This document shows positions 51,263-60,010 of a stretch of DNA of 64,000 nt, in pieces. The position numbers were made by a program, and so were the translations under genes. This DNA is from Chryseobacterium sp. OV279 (GTDB taxonomy: Bacteria > Bacteroidota > Bacteroidia > Flavobacteriales > Weeksellaceae). Location of the stretch: contig NZ_FQUD01000002.1 of the NCBI RefSeq assembly GCF_900128945.1, positions 586,371 through 650,370 on the forward strand, written 5' to 3'. Below the pieces are notes generated by a model. That model ran no database searches, was not told the DNA's origin, and was given only the letters and a program-made list of their open reading frames with translations. Position 1 is the stretch's first letter. Every line of letters starts with the position of its first letter.

Positions 51263-52717
51263 ATGAAGTTTTCCACTTTGGCGGGTTTACTAAACAAGAT
51301 TTCCGTGAAAAATAAAATTTCTATTGTATGCCTCCTGTTGTTCATTTGTTCAGCATTATCGGCTCAGATTCCAAATAAACTGACGCTTAATGAGAAAATC
51401 TATGGATTGTCTAAATTCTGGAGCGATGTGGAATACAATTTTGTCTATCTGTACAAAACGGATCAGCCCAAGTGGGATAAAGCTTATAGAGAAGCTATTG
51501 TAAGCATCCAGAAAACGGAAAACGATTACCAGTATTATAAAGAACTTAAAAAATTATGTGCTGTTTTAAAAGACGGACATACACAGGTTTATTTTCCGGA
51601 AGATATCGAAAATAAGATCATGGTTTCTATGTTTGGAGAATACAGGCTTTTTCTGATGAATGTACAGGGAAAGGTGTATGTGATCGGGACCAATAAAAGC
51701 AAAGAAAAAGAGATTCCGTTGGGAAGTGAGATCATAACAGTAAATGGGCTGTCTACAGCTGAATATCAGGATAAATTTGTTAAACCTTATATTTCCTCTT
51801 CTACCGTGAGTTATCTCAATTTTAAAGCAGGGGTGAATCTGTTAGAAGGAGTCAATGGAGACACTTACGACGTGGAAATCAAAACTCTAAAAGGAGATAT
51901 CAGAAAACTGCATCTTACCCATTCAAAAACGGAGGAAACTGCTGTCAATCCTGAAGCGCTGCCCAATCAGTCGCTTTTTGAATTCAAATGGCTGAAAAAT
52001 AATATTGCGTACGTAAAGATCAGCACCTTTGAGAACTCTTCCGTTGTGAAAGACTTCGAATCTAAGCTGTCTGAACTTAAGAATGCAAAAGGAATTATTC
52101 TGGATATCAGAAATAATGGCGGCGGCAGTTCTAAAAACTCAAAAAATATCGCAAAATATTTTGTCAAAGGAGATACCATTTATGGCGCGAAAAACTACAG
52201 CCGGAAGATCATTCCGACAGAAAGAGCTCTTGGTTCCTTTCTTACACCCAAAGATACGGTCGCTGGAAAAACTGAGTGGGGACTTTCAAAACAGGAAACC
52301 ACTGATTTGTTTAAGGCCTATTCAGGGAGCAAGTTTCATGAATTTGAGTACAAACCTCAGGTGATAGAGCCTGTAGAAAAGCTGAACGTTCCTACTGTTG
52401 TGCTGACAAGTGTTTTAACAGCTTCAGCTGCAGAAGACTTTTTGATTTATCTCTATAATCAGAAAAATATAACCAGAATTGGTGACTATTCCAATGGAAG
52501 TACCGGTCAGCCTCTTCAGATAGAACTGCCGGGAAATGGCTCTGCCATTATATGTACCAAAAAAGTGACCCTGCCGGATGGTGAAGAATTTGTAGGAGTC
52601 GGGATTAAGCCGCATATTTTTGCAGAAAGAAACCTGAATGATACTTTATATCCTGTGAAGTTCGATTCTCAGCTCGAAGCTGGAATTAACTACTTAAAAA
52701 AAACTGTGAAAAACTAA
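51263..52717 (+). CDS. S41 family (tricorn/CtpA-like) serine peptidase
   Basis: 484 residues. A signal anchor or peptide is near 20-36 (ISIVCLLLFICSALSAQ), unusually far from the start; an internal start would shorten it but none is obvious. A helical N-domain contains LKDGHTQVYFP, whose histidine fits the tricorn-type tetrad. A PDZ-like part (LGSEIITVNGLS) and the S41 core follow: GIILDIRNNGGGSS, then VVLTSVLTASAAEDF with the probable nucleophile serine, and IGDYSNGSTGQP. The lysine of the CtpA dyad is not evident, so a Ser-His-Ser-Glu type mechanism is likelier. Predicted periplasmic or surface peptidase. No sorting domain. Confidence 0.88.
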   Translation: MKFSTLAGLLNKISVKNKISIVCLLLFICSALSAQIPNKLTLNEKIYGLSKFWSDVEYNFVYLYKTDQPKWDKAYREAIVSIQKTENDYQYYKELKKLCAVLKDGHTQVYFPEDIENKIMVSMFGEYRLFLMNVQGKVYVIGTNKSKEKEIPLGSEIITVNGLSTAEYQDKFVKPYISSSTVSYLNFKAGVNLLEGVNGDTYDVEIKTLKGDIRKLHLTHSKTEETAVNPEALPNQSLFEFKWLKNNIAYVKISTFENSSVVKDFESKLSELKNAKGIILDIRNNGGGSSKNSKNIAKYFVKGDTIYGAKNYSRKIIPTERALGSFLTPKDTVAGKTEWGLSKQETTDLFKAYSGSKFHEFEYKPQVIEPVEKLNVPTVVLTSVLTASAAEDFLIYLYNQKNITRIGDYSNGSTGQPLQIELPGNGSAIICTKKVTLPDGEEFVGVGIKPHIFAERNLNDTLYPVKFDSQLEAGINYLKKTVKN

Positions 52718-52752
52718 TGTAATTTTTACCGCTTAAACAAAGGGAATCTTAT

Positions 52753-52767
52753 TTTACAAATTGTAAA
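52753..52767. promoter_or_regulatory. Palindrome overlapping a -7 box (operator candidate)
   Basis: TTTACAA-A-TTGTAAA is a perfect 7-bp inverted repeat. Its right arm overlaps the perfect -7 box TAAATTTG at 52764-52771, 19 bases before the SMP-30 gene start. Confidence 0.45.
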
Positions 52768-52790
52768 TTTGGAGGTCTTAAAGTTGAAGA

Positions 52791-53684
52791 ATGAAAAATA
52801 TATGCAGAATAAGTGTGATTGGTTTGGTTTTCGCATTGGTAAGCTGTCAATCAGTAAATTATAACAAAATGTTTTATGAAGATGTACAACCGGAGAAAGT
52901 GTCGGATCAATTCACTTTTACAGAAGGACCGTCTTCGGATCAACATGGAAATGTTTATTTCACTGACCAGCCTAATGACAAAATCTATTACTGGGACTGG
53001 AAAACCAATAAGGTCATAGAGTTTTTGGGAAAGACGGGCAGAGCCAACGGAACCCATTTCGATAAAGACGGAAACCTCATCACCTGTTCCGATGACCAGG
53101 GAGAAATCTGGAAAATTTCAAAAGATAAAAAAGTAGAAGTCATCCTGAAAGGTTTTGAAGGAAAAAGGTTCAACGGACCTAATGATGTCTGGAACGATGC
53201 GTCCGGCGGAATGTATTTTACAGATCCTTTATACAAAAGAGATTACTGGATAGATTTCAAGCAGGAAATTGCACATAAAAGTCTTTATTACAGAACGAAG
53301 GACGGAAAAACCATTAAGTTGGAAGCTTTTGTACAGCCCAACGGAATTGTGGGAAGTGAGATCTTTAAAAAACTTTATATTTCAGATATCGATGCCGGAA
53401 AAACCTATGTTTATGACATTCTTGGAGAAGGAAAGTTATCAGAAAGAAAGCTGTTCTGCGAGATGGGTTCAGACGGAATGACGCTGGATAAACATGGAAA
53501 TCTCTATTTAACAGGAAAAGGAGTGCATATTTTTAACCGTCACGGAAAGAAACTGTACCATATTCCTATCGAAGAGGAATGGACTTCCAATGTCACTTTT
53601 GGGGGCGAAAATAATGATGTCTTATTCATCACTGCCTCAAAATCTGTATACACTCTACCCACGAGAGTAAGGGGAACCAGATAA
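52791..53684 (+). CDS. SMP-30/gluconolactonase/LRE family lipoprotein
   Basis: 297 residues. The lipoprotein signal ends LVFALVSC (Cys19). A six-bladed propeller of the SMP-30 type follows. Metal ligand positions expected for the family are visible: the glutamate in FTEGPS, the asparagine in NGPNDV, and QPNGIVGS with the aspartate in GSDGMTLD. Strand repeats such as GNVYFTDQPNDKIYYW and GNLYLTGKGVHIF define the blades. Relatives hydrolyse sugar lactones; the substrate here is not known. The lipid anchor puts it at the cell envelope. It may be controlled by the palindrome at its promoter. Ends at a terminator. Confidence 0.88.
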   Translation: MKNICRISVIGLVFALVSCQSVNYNKMFYEDVQPEKVSDQFTFTEGPSSDQHGNVYFTDQPNDKIYYWDWKTNKVIEFLGKTGRANGTHFDKDGNLITCSDDQGEIWKISKDKKVEVILKGFEGKRFNGPNDVWNDASGGMYFTDPLYKRDYWIDFKQEIAHKSLYYRTKDGKTIKLEAFVQPNGIVGSEIFKKLYISDIDAGKTYVYDILGEGKLSERKLFCEMGSDGMTLDKHGNLYLTGKGVHIFNRHGKKLYHIPIEEEWTSNVTFGGENNDVLFITASKSVYTLPTRVRGTR

Positions 53685-53740
53685 ATAACTTTTAAAATTA
53701 AACCATCCTTTAATTTAAGGATAATACAGAATAACTTAGT

Positions 53741-53767
53741 AAGACTGTCAGTGACAGTCTTTTTTTT
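53741..53767 (+). terminator. Rho-independent terminator
   Basis: AAGACTGTC-AGT-GACAGTCTT then TTTTTTTT. Confidence 0.9.
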
Positions 53768-54061
53768 GTACTTTAAACAGAGGTGATTTAAAATAGTTTT
53801 GAATTTTATTCTTGTTTATTCTTTAATTGATTAAAAATTATAAATGTATTTCTATTTATTGAGAATTATTTATGTTAATTATAAGAAATGTCAATAAACA
53901 GCATTGTATGTTGTTGATTTTGTGTGTTTTGTATTGTATTTTTTGCTTTTTTTGTAAAACATTTATAAGCATATAGAGATTTAAGTTTAATTGTGTATTT
54001 AAACCTTCGTAAAGAACTCTTTATATGAAAATTTTAACATAACACCTTCAAAATTATAGAT
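53768..54061. other. AT-rich leader region of second P-domain protease
   Basis: About 294 bases, very AT-rich (TTAATTATAAG, TTTTGTATTG and similar). No clear promoter pair, hairpin or frame recognised. Confidence 0.45.
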
Positions 54062-56728
54062 ATGAAATTTTACTTATTTATTGCATTGTCAATGATCCCG
54101 TTTTTAGGATCATCACAGTGGACAAGAACAGAACTGCGATCGCAGAAAGTCAAGAAATCACAGGAAAAACTGGAATTTTCAGCTTTGTATTCATTAAATG
54201 CAGATCAACTGAAACAGGCTTTACAAAAAGCTCCTGCACGTTTTGCCAATGCTAAGGGAGTTGTGGTTTCACTTCCAGTGGCTAACGGAAAACTGGAGAA
54301 ATTTCAGGTTTGGGAGTTTTCTAATATGGCTCCTGAGCTTCAGGCTAAATATCCTGATATTAAATCTTATGTGGGAACCGGCGTGGAAGATCCATCTGTA
54401 GTTTTAAGATTCAGTCTTTCTCCGGTAGGGTTTTCATCTATGATTATCCGGTCCGGTGTTTCTGAATTTATAGAACCTTACACGGAAGACAGGACGGTAT
54501 ACGCTGTTTTTGACTCTAAAGCAAGAAGAGGTCACGATAAAGAACCTTTTGAATGCTCAGCAGCTGAAATGGCAGAAAAAAATCACGTAAATAACAGTGG
54601 TACAGTCAATAAAAAACTGGCAGGATTTAATGTCTTCAGAATGGCTTTATCCTGTACCGGAGAATATGCTCAATATCATTTGACGGCTGCAGGTACTCCC
54701 GGAACAGCCACAGATGCACAGAAAAAAGCAGTGATTCTAGCTGCTATGAACGCGTCCTTAACCAGAATGAATGGTGTTTTTGAAAAAGATCTTTCCGTTC
54801 ATTTTAATTTAATTGCCAATAATGATGCGGTGATATTTCTCGACTCAGCAACAGATCCATATCCAGTGGACGCCGGTCCTGATGAAGCCAATGCCGGAAT
54901 CATCACGGTACTGAGTGCCTCTGATTTTGACATGGGGCATTTATTGGATAAAAAAGATGCCAATGGAGCAGCTTATGGAGATGCGCTTTGCGGTTCTCAG
55001 CCGGGAAGAGGATGGACAGCCTGTAATTTTCCGGAAGGAGATACCTATGATATAGATTATGTAGCTCACGAAATGGGACATCAGATGGGTGCGGGGCATA
55101 CCTATACTTCCCACACAGGTCAGGCTAACCAGAGAGTAGAGCCAGCCAGTGGAAGTACAATTATGGCGTACACAGGAATTATAGGAGGGAATTTAGATGT
55201 TCAGTTTAATTCCAATGATTATTACCATATCAACAGTATCAATCAGGTAAAGGCCAGAGTAGCTTCAATTTCTTGCGGTGTAAATACTCCGTTTACGAAT
55301 CCTGCACCTGCCGCTACACTGGGAGGAAACTATACCATTCCAAAATCTACTCCCTTTGTACTGAAAGGAACAACTACAGATCCAGGCAGTGCTTCCTATA
55401 CGTATACCATAGAACAGACAGATCAGGCTGCTACAGCGCAGATGGGAGCTAATTCCTTTGCGTACGCGGCGAAACCTTCAGGCCCTACCTTTAGATCTAA
55501 AACCCCTACCACTTCTCCGGTAAGATATTTCCCTGAATTTAATACGGTTTTGTCAGGAGTGCTTACGACTCGTTGGGAATCGGTTTCTGATGTAGGCAGA
55601 GTACTTAGCTTTAATATGTCTGTCAGAAACAATAATCCTGTACAACCGCAGGTTGGGCAGGCAACATCCGTTGTGACAGTAAATGCAGCGGCTGGGCCTT
55701 TTAAAGTGACCGCTCCTGCTTTCGGACAGTCATTGGCTTCGGGAGCATCATTTAATGTAACCTGGGATGTGGCAGCTACAAATGCAGCACCTATCAATAC
55801 AGCCAATGTTAATATTAAATTATCTACAGACGGTGGCTTGACTTTTACCACCATTGCAGCCAATACAGCTAATGACGGAAGTGAGCAGGTGACAGTTCCT
55901 GCGGGATCTTCTTCAGCCAATGCTTTTGTTTTAATAGAAGCTGTAGGTAATGTTTATTATGCAGTGAGCCCAAGCTTTGTTATTGATTATTCAGTGACCG
56001 ATGAGGCTTGTACAACCTATACTTACAGTGGAAGTCCTGTAGCCATTACAGACGGCCCGGGCGGCGGAAACATTTCTGCCCCAATCGTTACGGTTCCTTT
56101 AATGGTTAATAATACGGGAACGATCACAAAAATTAAAGTAACTCCAGCTATTACCCATCCAAACGTGAGGCATCTGTCTATAGGTATCGAAAGTCCTTTA
56201 GGATCTTCCGCTTTGGTTTGGAACCGCAGCTGTAATGGAAATTCAGGAATTACTGCCTCATTCAGTGATGCCGGAACTGCAGTGGCATGTGCTTCACCGG
56301 TTCAGGGTGAGACAAAATCTTATGAGACTTTAGCTATTTTTAAAGGACATAAAGCTCAGGGGCAATGGAAACTCTTTGCATCAGATAATAACCCGGGAAG
56401 TGCCGGAACTATTACAGGATGGTCTCTTGAGGTATGTACACAGCAGACAAAAACGCTGGGAACTAAGGAAACTTATTCTCCACTGGCAGATGATATCAGA
56501 ATCTATCCTAATCCAAGTGATGGTAAGTTCTTCATTAAATCCAGAAATATAAAAGGAGAAATGAAAGTGACTGTGTTTGATTCTTCAGGCAGACTGATCT
56601 CTTCCGATGCTTACCAGAGCAATGGAGATTTCACCAAAGAGTTTAACTTAAATGTTTCTAAAGGTGTTTATATGATCAATATCAACTCGCCAAAAGGAGC
56701 ATACAATCAAAAACTCATCGTTAAATAA
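54062..56728 (+). CDS. T9SS-exported reprolysin-like metalloprotease with P domain, paralog 2
   Basis: 888 residues, a full-length paralog of the gene at 45734 with the same order. The signal peptide is LFIALSMIPFLGSSQ. A propeptide precedes the metzincin motif HEMGHQMGAGH from His336 and the Met-turn TIMAYTG. PKD/Ig-like domains follow. The P domain is at about 648-793 (TTYTYSGSPVAITDG ... WKLFASDNNPGSAGTITGWSLEVC) and the T9SS type A domain (IYPNPSDGKFFIKS) is last. Small differences cluster between about 290 and 320, before the zinc site (CGSQPGRGWTACNFPEGD, with two extra cysteines). Predicted secreted endopeptidase. The 5.6 kb between the copies holds five unrelated genes, so this is an old or transposed duplication. 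Confidence 0.92.
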   Translation: MKFYLFIALSMIPFLGSSQWTRTELRSQKVKKSQEKLEFSALYSLNADQLKQALQKAPARFANAKGVVVSLPVANGKLEKFQVWEFSNMAPELQAKYPDIKSYVGTGVEDPSVVLRFSLSPVGFSSMIIRSGVSEFIEPYTEDRTVYAVFDSKARRGHDKEPFECSAAEMAEKNHVNNSGTVNKKLAGFNVFRMALSCTGEYAQYHLTAAGTPGTATDAQKKAVILAAMNASLTRMNGVFEKDLSVHFNLIANNDAVIFLDSATDPYPVDAGPDEANAGIITVLSASDFDMGHLLDKKDANGAAYGDALCGSQPGRGWTACNFPEGDTYDIDYVAHEMGHQMGAGHTYTSHTGQANQRVEPASGSTIMAYTGIIGGNLDVQFNSNDYYHINSINQVKARVASISCGVNTPFTNPAPAATLGGNYTIPKSTPFVLKGTTTDPGSASYTYTIEQTDQAATAQMGANSFAYAAKPSGPTFRSKTPTTSPVRYFPEFNTVLSGVLTTRWESVSDVGRVLSFNMSVRNNNPVQPQVGQATSVVTVNAAAGPFKVTAPAFGQSLASGASFNVTWDVAATNAAPINTANVNIKLSTDGGLTFTTIAANTANDGSEQVTVPAGSSSANAFVLIEAVGNVYYAVSPSFVIDYSVTDEACTTYTYSGSPVAITDGPGGGNISAPIVTVPLMVNNTGTITKIKVTPAITHPNVRHLSIGIESPLGSSALVWNRSCNGNSGITASFSDAGTAVACASPVQGETKSYETLAIFKGHKAQGQWKLFASDNNPGSAGTITGWSLEVCTQQTKTLGTKETYSPLADDIRIYPNPSDGKFFIKSRNIKGEMKVTVFDSSGRLISSDAYQSNGDFTKEFNLNVSKGVYMININSPKGAYNQKLIVK

Positions 56729-56754
56729 ATTTTTTTAGTAGTAGTATAACAACG

Positions 56755-56789
56755 AAGAGAGCCCGGTAAATTGCCGGACTCTCTTTTTA
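56755..56789 (+). terminator. Rho-independent terminator
   Basis: AGAGAG-CCGG ... CCGG-CTCTCT with one internal C/A mismatch, then TTTTT. Confidence 0.8.
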
Positions 56790-56809
56790 TTTTTAATGGT
56801 TGGATTTGA

Positions 56810-58117
56810 TTAATAAGCAACCTCCATTTTTACTTTTTTGCCTTTCAGTTTTTCAGCACTTAATTTCTTTAAAACAAAGCTTACTTTATTCCTGGAAACT
56901 GCTACATAAGAAGTCGTATCCTTCACTTCAATGATCCCGATATCTTCCTTCTGCAGTTCTCCTTTTTTGATAAGATAACCTACAATATCCACTTTATTGA
57001 CTTTGTCTTTTTTTCCGGCACTGATGTAAATCGTCTGGAAAGGTGTTTTCTCAGGAACTTTATTAAAATCTTTTACACTTTCTTCAGGGGTATTGCTTTT
57101 AATGAACGGGAAGTTTTCATCTTCAGTCATGATCAGGTACGCAAAACCTTTTGCATTCATTCTGGCAGTACGTCCGTTTCTGTGGATGAAAGCATCTTCT
57201 TTCGGAGGAAGCTGATAATGAACGATAGATTCCACTTCTGGAACATCAAGACCTCGGGAAGCCAGATCCGTAGTGATTAATATTCTCGCAGAATCATTTC
57301 TGAATTTCAGAAGAGCACGTTCTCTCTCATCCTGTTCCATACCGCCATGGAAAGTTTCCCTGTCGATTCCTTTTTCAGCCAGAAGGTCAGAAATACGGTC
57401 TACAGCCTCACGGTGATTACAGAAAATCAGCGTTCTCTTATTTCCTATTTTACAGATTAAATTAAATAGCGTATCCAGTTTCTCTTCCGAAATAGTCATT
57501 ACTTTTCTGAGCTGAATATCCGGTTTTACTTCGCTTAATTTTAGAAAATCAATGATCTTTTCATTTTTTAAACCTGTAAATTCTGGAATTTCATCCATTG
57601 TTGTTGCTGAGGTTAAAATTCTTTGCGAAAGTCCTCTCAGCGAACCTGAAATATATTCCATATCCTCATGAAAGCCCAGCTCCAAAGCTTTATCAAACTC
57701 ATCTAAAACCAAAGTTTTAATCGTTTTAGGATCAAAATTGTTATTTCTTAAATGGTAAGTCACTCTTCCCGGAGTTCCGATTAAAACTGCTGGTGCTTCA
57801 ATTAAATTATTGACCTCAATTTTTTTATCATGACCACCATAACACACTGACACTTTAAAATCTGTTCCCATTGATTTGAAAACCTGCTCAATCTGCAATG
57901 CCAGTTCCCTTGCCGGAACCAGGATCAAAGCCTGAATTCCCTGAACATCTTTTTTAAGGTTACGAAGAACCGGAAATAAAAATGCCAGCGTTTTCCCTGA
58001 ACCTGTAGGAGATAGCAAAACAACATCCGTATTGTTTTCAGTAGTCTTATATGTAGATTTCTGCATCTGATTCATATCCTGAATCTGCAGTTTTTGATAA
58101 ATTGATTCTAATTCCAT
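56810..58117 (-). CDS. DEAD-box RNA helicase, DbpA-like
   Basis: 435 residues. Motif I is SPTGSGKT (36-43), Ia PARELALQ, Ib TPGRV, II DEFD in place of DEAD, III SATT, IV LIFCNH, V TTDLASRGLDVP, VI HRNGRTARM. The last about 75 residues (FQTIYISAGKKDKVNKVDIVGYLIKKGEL ... VKMEVAY) match the DbpA-type RNA-binding domain that targets 23S rRNA helix 92. Likely a 50S assembly helicase. The DEFD change keeps the Mg/ATP acidic residues. A perfect TACCTTTG box lies 5 bases before the ATG, so the mRNA may be leaderless. Confidence 0.88.
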   Translation of the reverse strand: MELESIYQKLQIQDMNQMQKSTYKTTENNTDVVLLSPTGSGKTLAFLFPVLRNLKKDVQGIQALILVPARELALQIEQVFKSMGTDFKVSVCYGGHDKKIEVNNLIEAPAVLIGTPGRVTYHLRNNNFDPKTIKTLVLDEFDKALELGFHEDMEYISGSLRGLSQRILTSATTMDEIPEFTGLKNEKIIDFLKLSEVKPDIQLRKVMTISEEKLDTLFNLICKIGNKRTLIFCNHREAVDRISDLLAEKGIDRETFHGGMEQDERERALLKFRNDSARILITTDLASRGLDVPEVESIVHYQLPPKEDAFIHRNGRTARMNAKGFAYLIMTEDENFPFIKSNTPEESVKDFNKVPEKTPFQTIYISAGKKDKVNKVDIVGYLIKKGELQKEDIGIIEVKDTTSYVAVSRNKVSFVLKKLSAEKLKGKKVKMEVAY

Positions 58118-58121
58118 TTTG

Positions 58122-58129
58122 CAAAGGTA
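58122..58129 (-). promoter_or_regulatory. Predicted -7 box of the helicase gene
   Basis: Minus strand TACCTTTG, perfect. The nearest TTG is only 14 bases upstream. Transcription would begin at or next to the ATG. Confidence 0.4.
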
Positions 58130-58166
58130 GTAAATTTAGAGGGCAAGTTTGGAGTGGGGGAGTTTG

Positions 58167-58203
58167 AGCGTTTCAGGGTGGGAGAGTTTTTGAGTTTCGG
58201 GAT
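58167..58203 (+). repeat. GAGTTT-word repeat, copy B
   Basis: Matches 24939-24981 in the same orientation, with an internal length difference of one GAGTTTT word. Confidence 0.65.
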
Positions 58204-58300
58204 ACGAGATACGGGTTTGAGAGTTTGAGGGTGAGAGGGTTTGAGAGTGGGTAAAGTAAATGAGCTTGAAAGAAGTTTGTCAGTGGCTGTTTTTTTTAGT

Positions 58301-58345
58301 TGCTGGTTGTCAGTTGCTAGTTCGTAGTAATTAAGCCGATGGATA
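58301..58345 (-). repeat. AGCAACT-word repeat, copy 2
   Basis: The inverse of the block at 43562-43612, sharing GCTTAATTACTAC and the AGCAACT words. Confidence 0.7.
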
Positions 58346-58469
58346 ATCGTGCTTGATATCTATTATCTGGCATCTTTTTTTCTTAGCTCTTCACTAAAAT
58401 CAAAGGACCATAATTTCAACCTTCGGCACGGTCCCTAATCCCTAAAACCTGCCACCTAATATCTGCCAT

Positions 58470-59735
58470 CTACTTCAACCTACTCAACATCTCTTTCCCT
58501 CTCACTAAAGTAACAGGATAAGCTTCAGCCGTATTGGAAATGGCTTTTTCGTAAAAATCTTTGGCGGCTATGGTATTTCCCTGGGTAAAATTGATGAAAC
58601 CTGATATCTCGTACATGAAATTTCGGAGCTTGAGATCTTTGTCTTCTTTGTCTGAGAGGTATTTTAGAAGTTTTTCGGCGGAGGTAAGACGGGCATCTTT
58701 GTAAGGCTTGATGTCATATCCATCAGGTTTGCTGAACCAGTAATCCCACATAGCGCCACTATTGTGTTCGTTCCATGAATATTTAACCAGTTGCAAAGCT
58801 ACTTCAAGAAGGGCAGGATCAAGATTTTTATTTTTCGGATCCTGTTTTTCGCTTTCCGCAATATAATGGTCGATGGTGATGTCTGCGCCTTTCTCCTGTA
58901 TTTCCTGAAAAATAGATTCTTTAAGGTATAAGGAATGGTTTTTGGAGAAATTTTCATAAGCAAATGACGAAGGAAAATGATCTGCCAGGTTTTCTATACG
59001 GTAGCCTTTTTTAAGTTCAGATTTTAAATCAATCTTATAAACGGTATTGTAATCGTGAAAAAGATACACGTAGATGATTCCTTTTTTTAAATCGCAGATG
59101 GTAGAATATAAAGTGTTCAATTCGCCTTCCTGATGGGTCTTGTCTAAAATGGTTTTTAGAAACCCAATATTGTTTTCCTTGGAAGCGGCAAGCATTTCAT
59201 TGGCGATGTCCGGTCTTCTGCATGAAAGTTTTCCATTGATCATATTGCAGTTGGAATTCACCTGGAAATTACCGGTCTTTTCTGTGATTTTTCCGGGAGT
59301 GATCACAACAGAATTTCCTTCTTTATCCGCCAGCAGAACTTTGGCAGAGATGGCATAGTCATATTTCTTTAAATAGACCATGGCTTCTTTTACGGTTTTG
59401 CATTTTCCTAAAATTTCCCACATCAGATCTCCTTTGTAAGGATTTTGCAGATTCAGCTTACTCAGGTCGTAATTGGCTGCTGCAAAATCATAGAACAGGC
59501 CGTATTCATTCATGGCAGCGGCGGTCTGCATATCCGGAGCTCCGAAGCTGATGGATCCGTAGCGGTCTTTGGTAGCAGGATTATACCATATTCTTGTGAA
59601 AGGAGTCATGTCATCTTCATTGGCCGCAGCGAATGTTTCTCCACCTCTTGAGCATGAAAATATGGTACAGGCTTTTGCTGTGTTCATACCGGACGAAATC
59701 AGGCTGATAAAAATGAAAAGGAAATATTTATACAT
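58470..59735 (-). CDS. Secreted Ntn (linear amide C-N) hydrolase
   Basis: 421 residues. The signal peptide ends SSGMNTAKA, directly before Cys23-Thr-Ile-Phe. Cleavage there would expose the cysteine as the N-terminal nucleophile of the choloylglycine/penicillin-acylase-V-like Ntn family. Supporting motifs: AANEDD at about 37-42 (the N-x-D/E-D of the fold), GSISFGAPDMQTAAAMNEYGLFYDF, and NSNCNM near 160. The C-terminal about 170 residues are helical with a TPR-like end (AAKDFYEKAIS). Substrates of the family include bile salts, penicillin V and N-acyl homoserine lactones; which applies here is unknown. It diverges from rpsA across a repeat-rich gap. Confidence 0.8.
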   Translation of the reverse strand: MYKYFLFIFISLISSGMNTAKACTIFSCSRGGETFAAANEDDMTPFTRIWYNPATKDRYGSISFGAPDMQTAAAMNEYGLFYDFAAANYDLSKLNLQNPYKGDLMWEILGKCKTVKEAMVYLKKYDYAISAKVLLADKEGNSVVITPGKITEKTGNFQVNSNCNMINGKLSCRRPDIANEMLAASKENNIGFLKTILDKTHQEGELNTLYSTICDLKKGIIYVYLFHDYNTVYKIDLKSELKKGYRIENLADHFPSSFAYENFSKNHSLYLKESIFQEIQEKGADITIDHYIAESEKQDPKNKNLDPALLEVALQLVKYSWNEHNSGAMWDYWFSKPDGYDIKPYKDARLTSAEKLLKYLSDKEDKDLKLRNFMYEISGFINFTQGNTIAAKDFYEKAISNTAEAYPVTLVRGKEMLSRLK

Positions 59736-59850
59736 TGGTTAGTTTTTAGGAATGTTGGTGTTTTGATTGCAAAAAGATGATTTTGTTAAAGTTTTTTTGA
59801 AAAATATATTTATCTGAGTGTGGGATAAGGAGCCAAGAACCAAGATGCTA

Positions 59851-59881
59851 GACGTCAGACATCAGACATCAGATTTCAGAC
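59851..59881 (-). repeat. TGANRTC heptamer array (4 units, minus strand)
   Basis: On this strand GACGTCA, GACATCA, GACATCA, GATTTCA in tandem; inverse of the arrays at 25125 and 49475. Confidence 0.8.
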
Positions 59882-59940
59882 TTTAACTTTAGACGGAAGT
59901 AAAGATTGAGAGGGATTAAAAAGAAGATTTGTATTTTCAA

Positions 59941-59999
59941 CACTACAACACTACAACACTACAACACTACAACACTACAACACTACAACACGAATCACA
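59941..59999 (+). repeat. (CACTACAA)x7 microsatellite
   Basis: Seven perfect 8-base units (59941-59996) plus CAC of an eighth. It ends 11 bases before the -33 box of rpsA. Confidence 0.95.
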
Positions 60000-60010
60000 G
60001 ATAAATTCCA

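Larger units (their letters stand above)
58118..58469. other. 352-base gap made of word-like repeats
   Basis: 58150-58255 is a G/T/A-only run of GAGTTT, GAGGGT and GAGAGG words. 58301-58345 holds AGTTGCTGGTTGTCAGTTGC and CTAGTTCGTAGTAATTAAGC. 58430-58475 holds CCTAATCCCTAAAACCTGCC and ACCTAATATCTGCCATCTAC, running up to the stop of the Ntn hydrolase gene. No gene or terminator seen. Confidence 0.7.

Noticed and set aside
55423..55920. Long antisense frame (165 codons) opposite the second P-domain protease
   Set aside because: It is opposite a strongly supported coding region, has no start signals, and its composition mirrors the sense strand.
59941..59999. CRISPR-like look of the CACTACAA run
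   Set aside because: Units are contiguous with no spacers and no cas genes lie nearby; it is a microsatellite.
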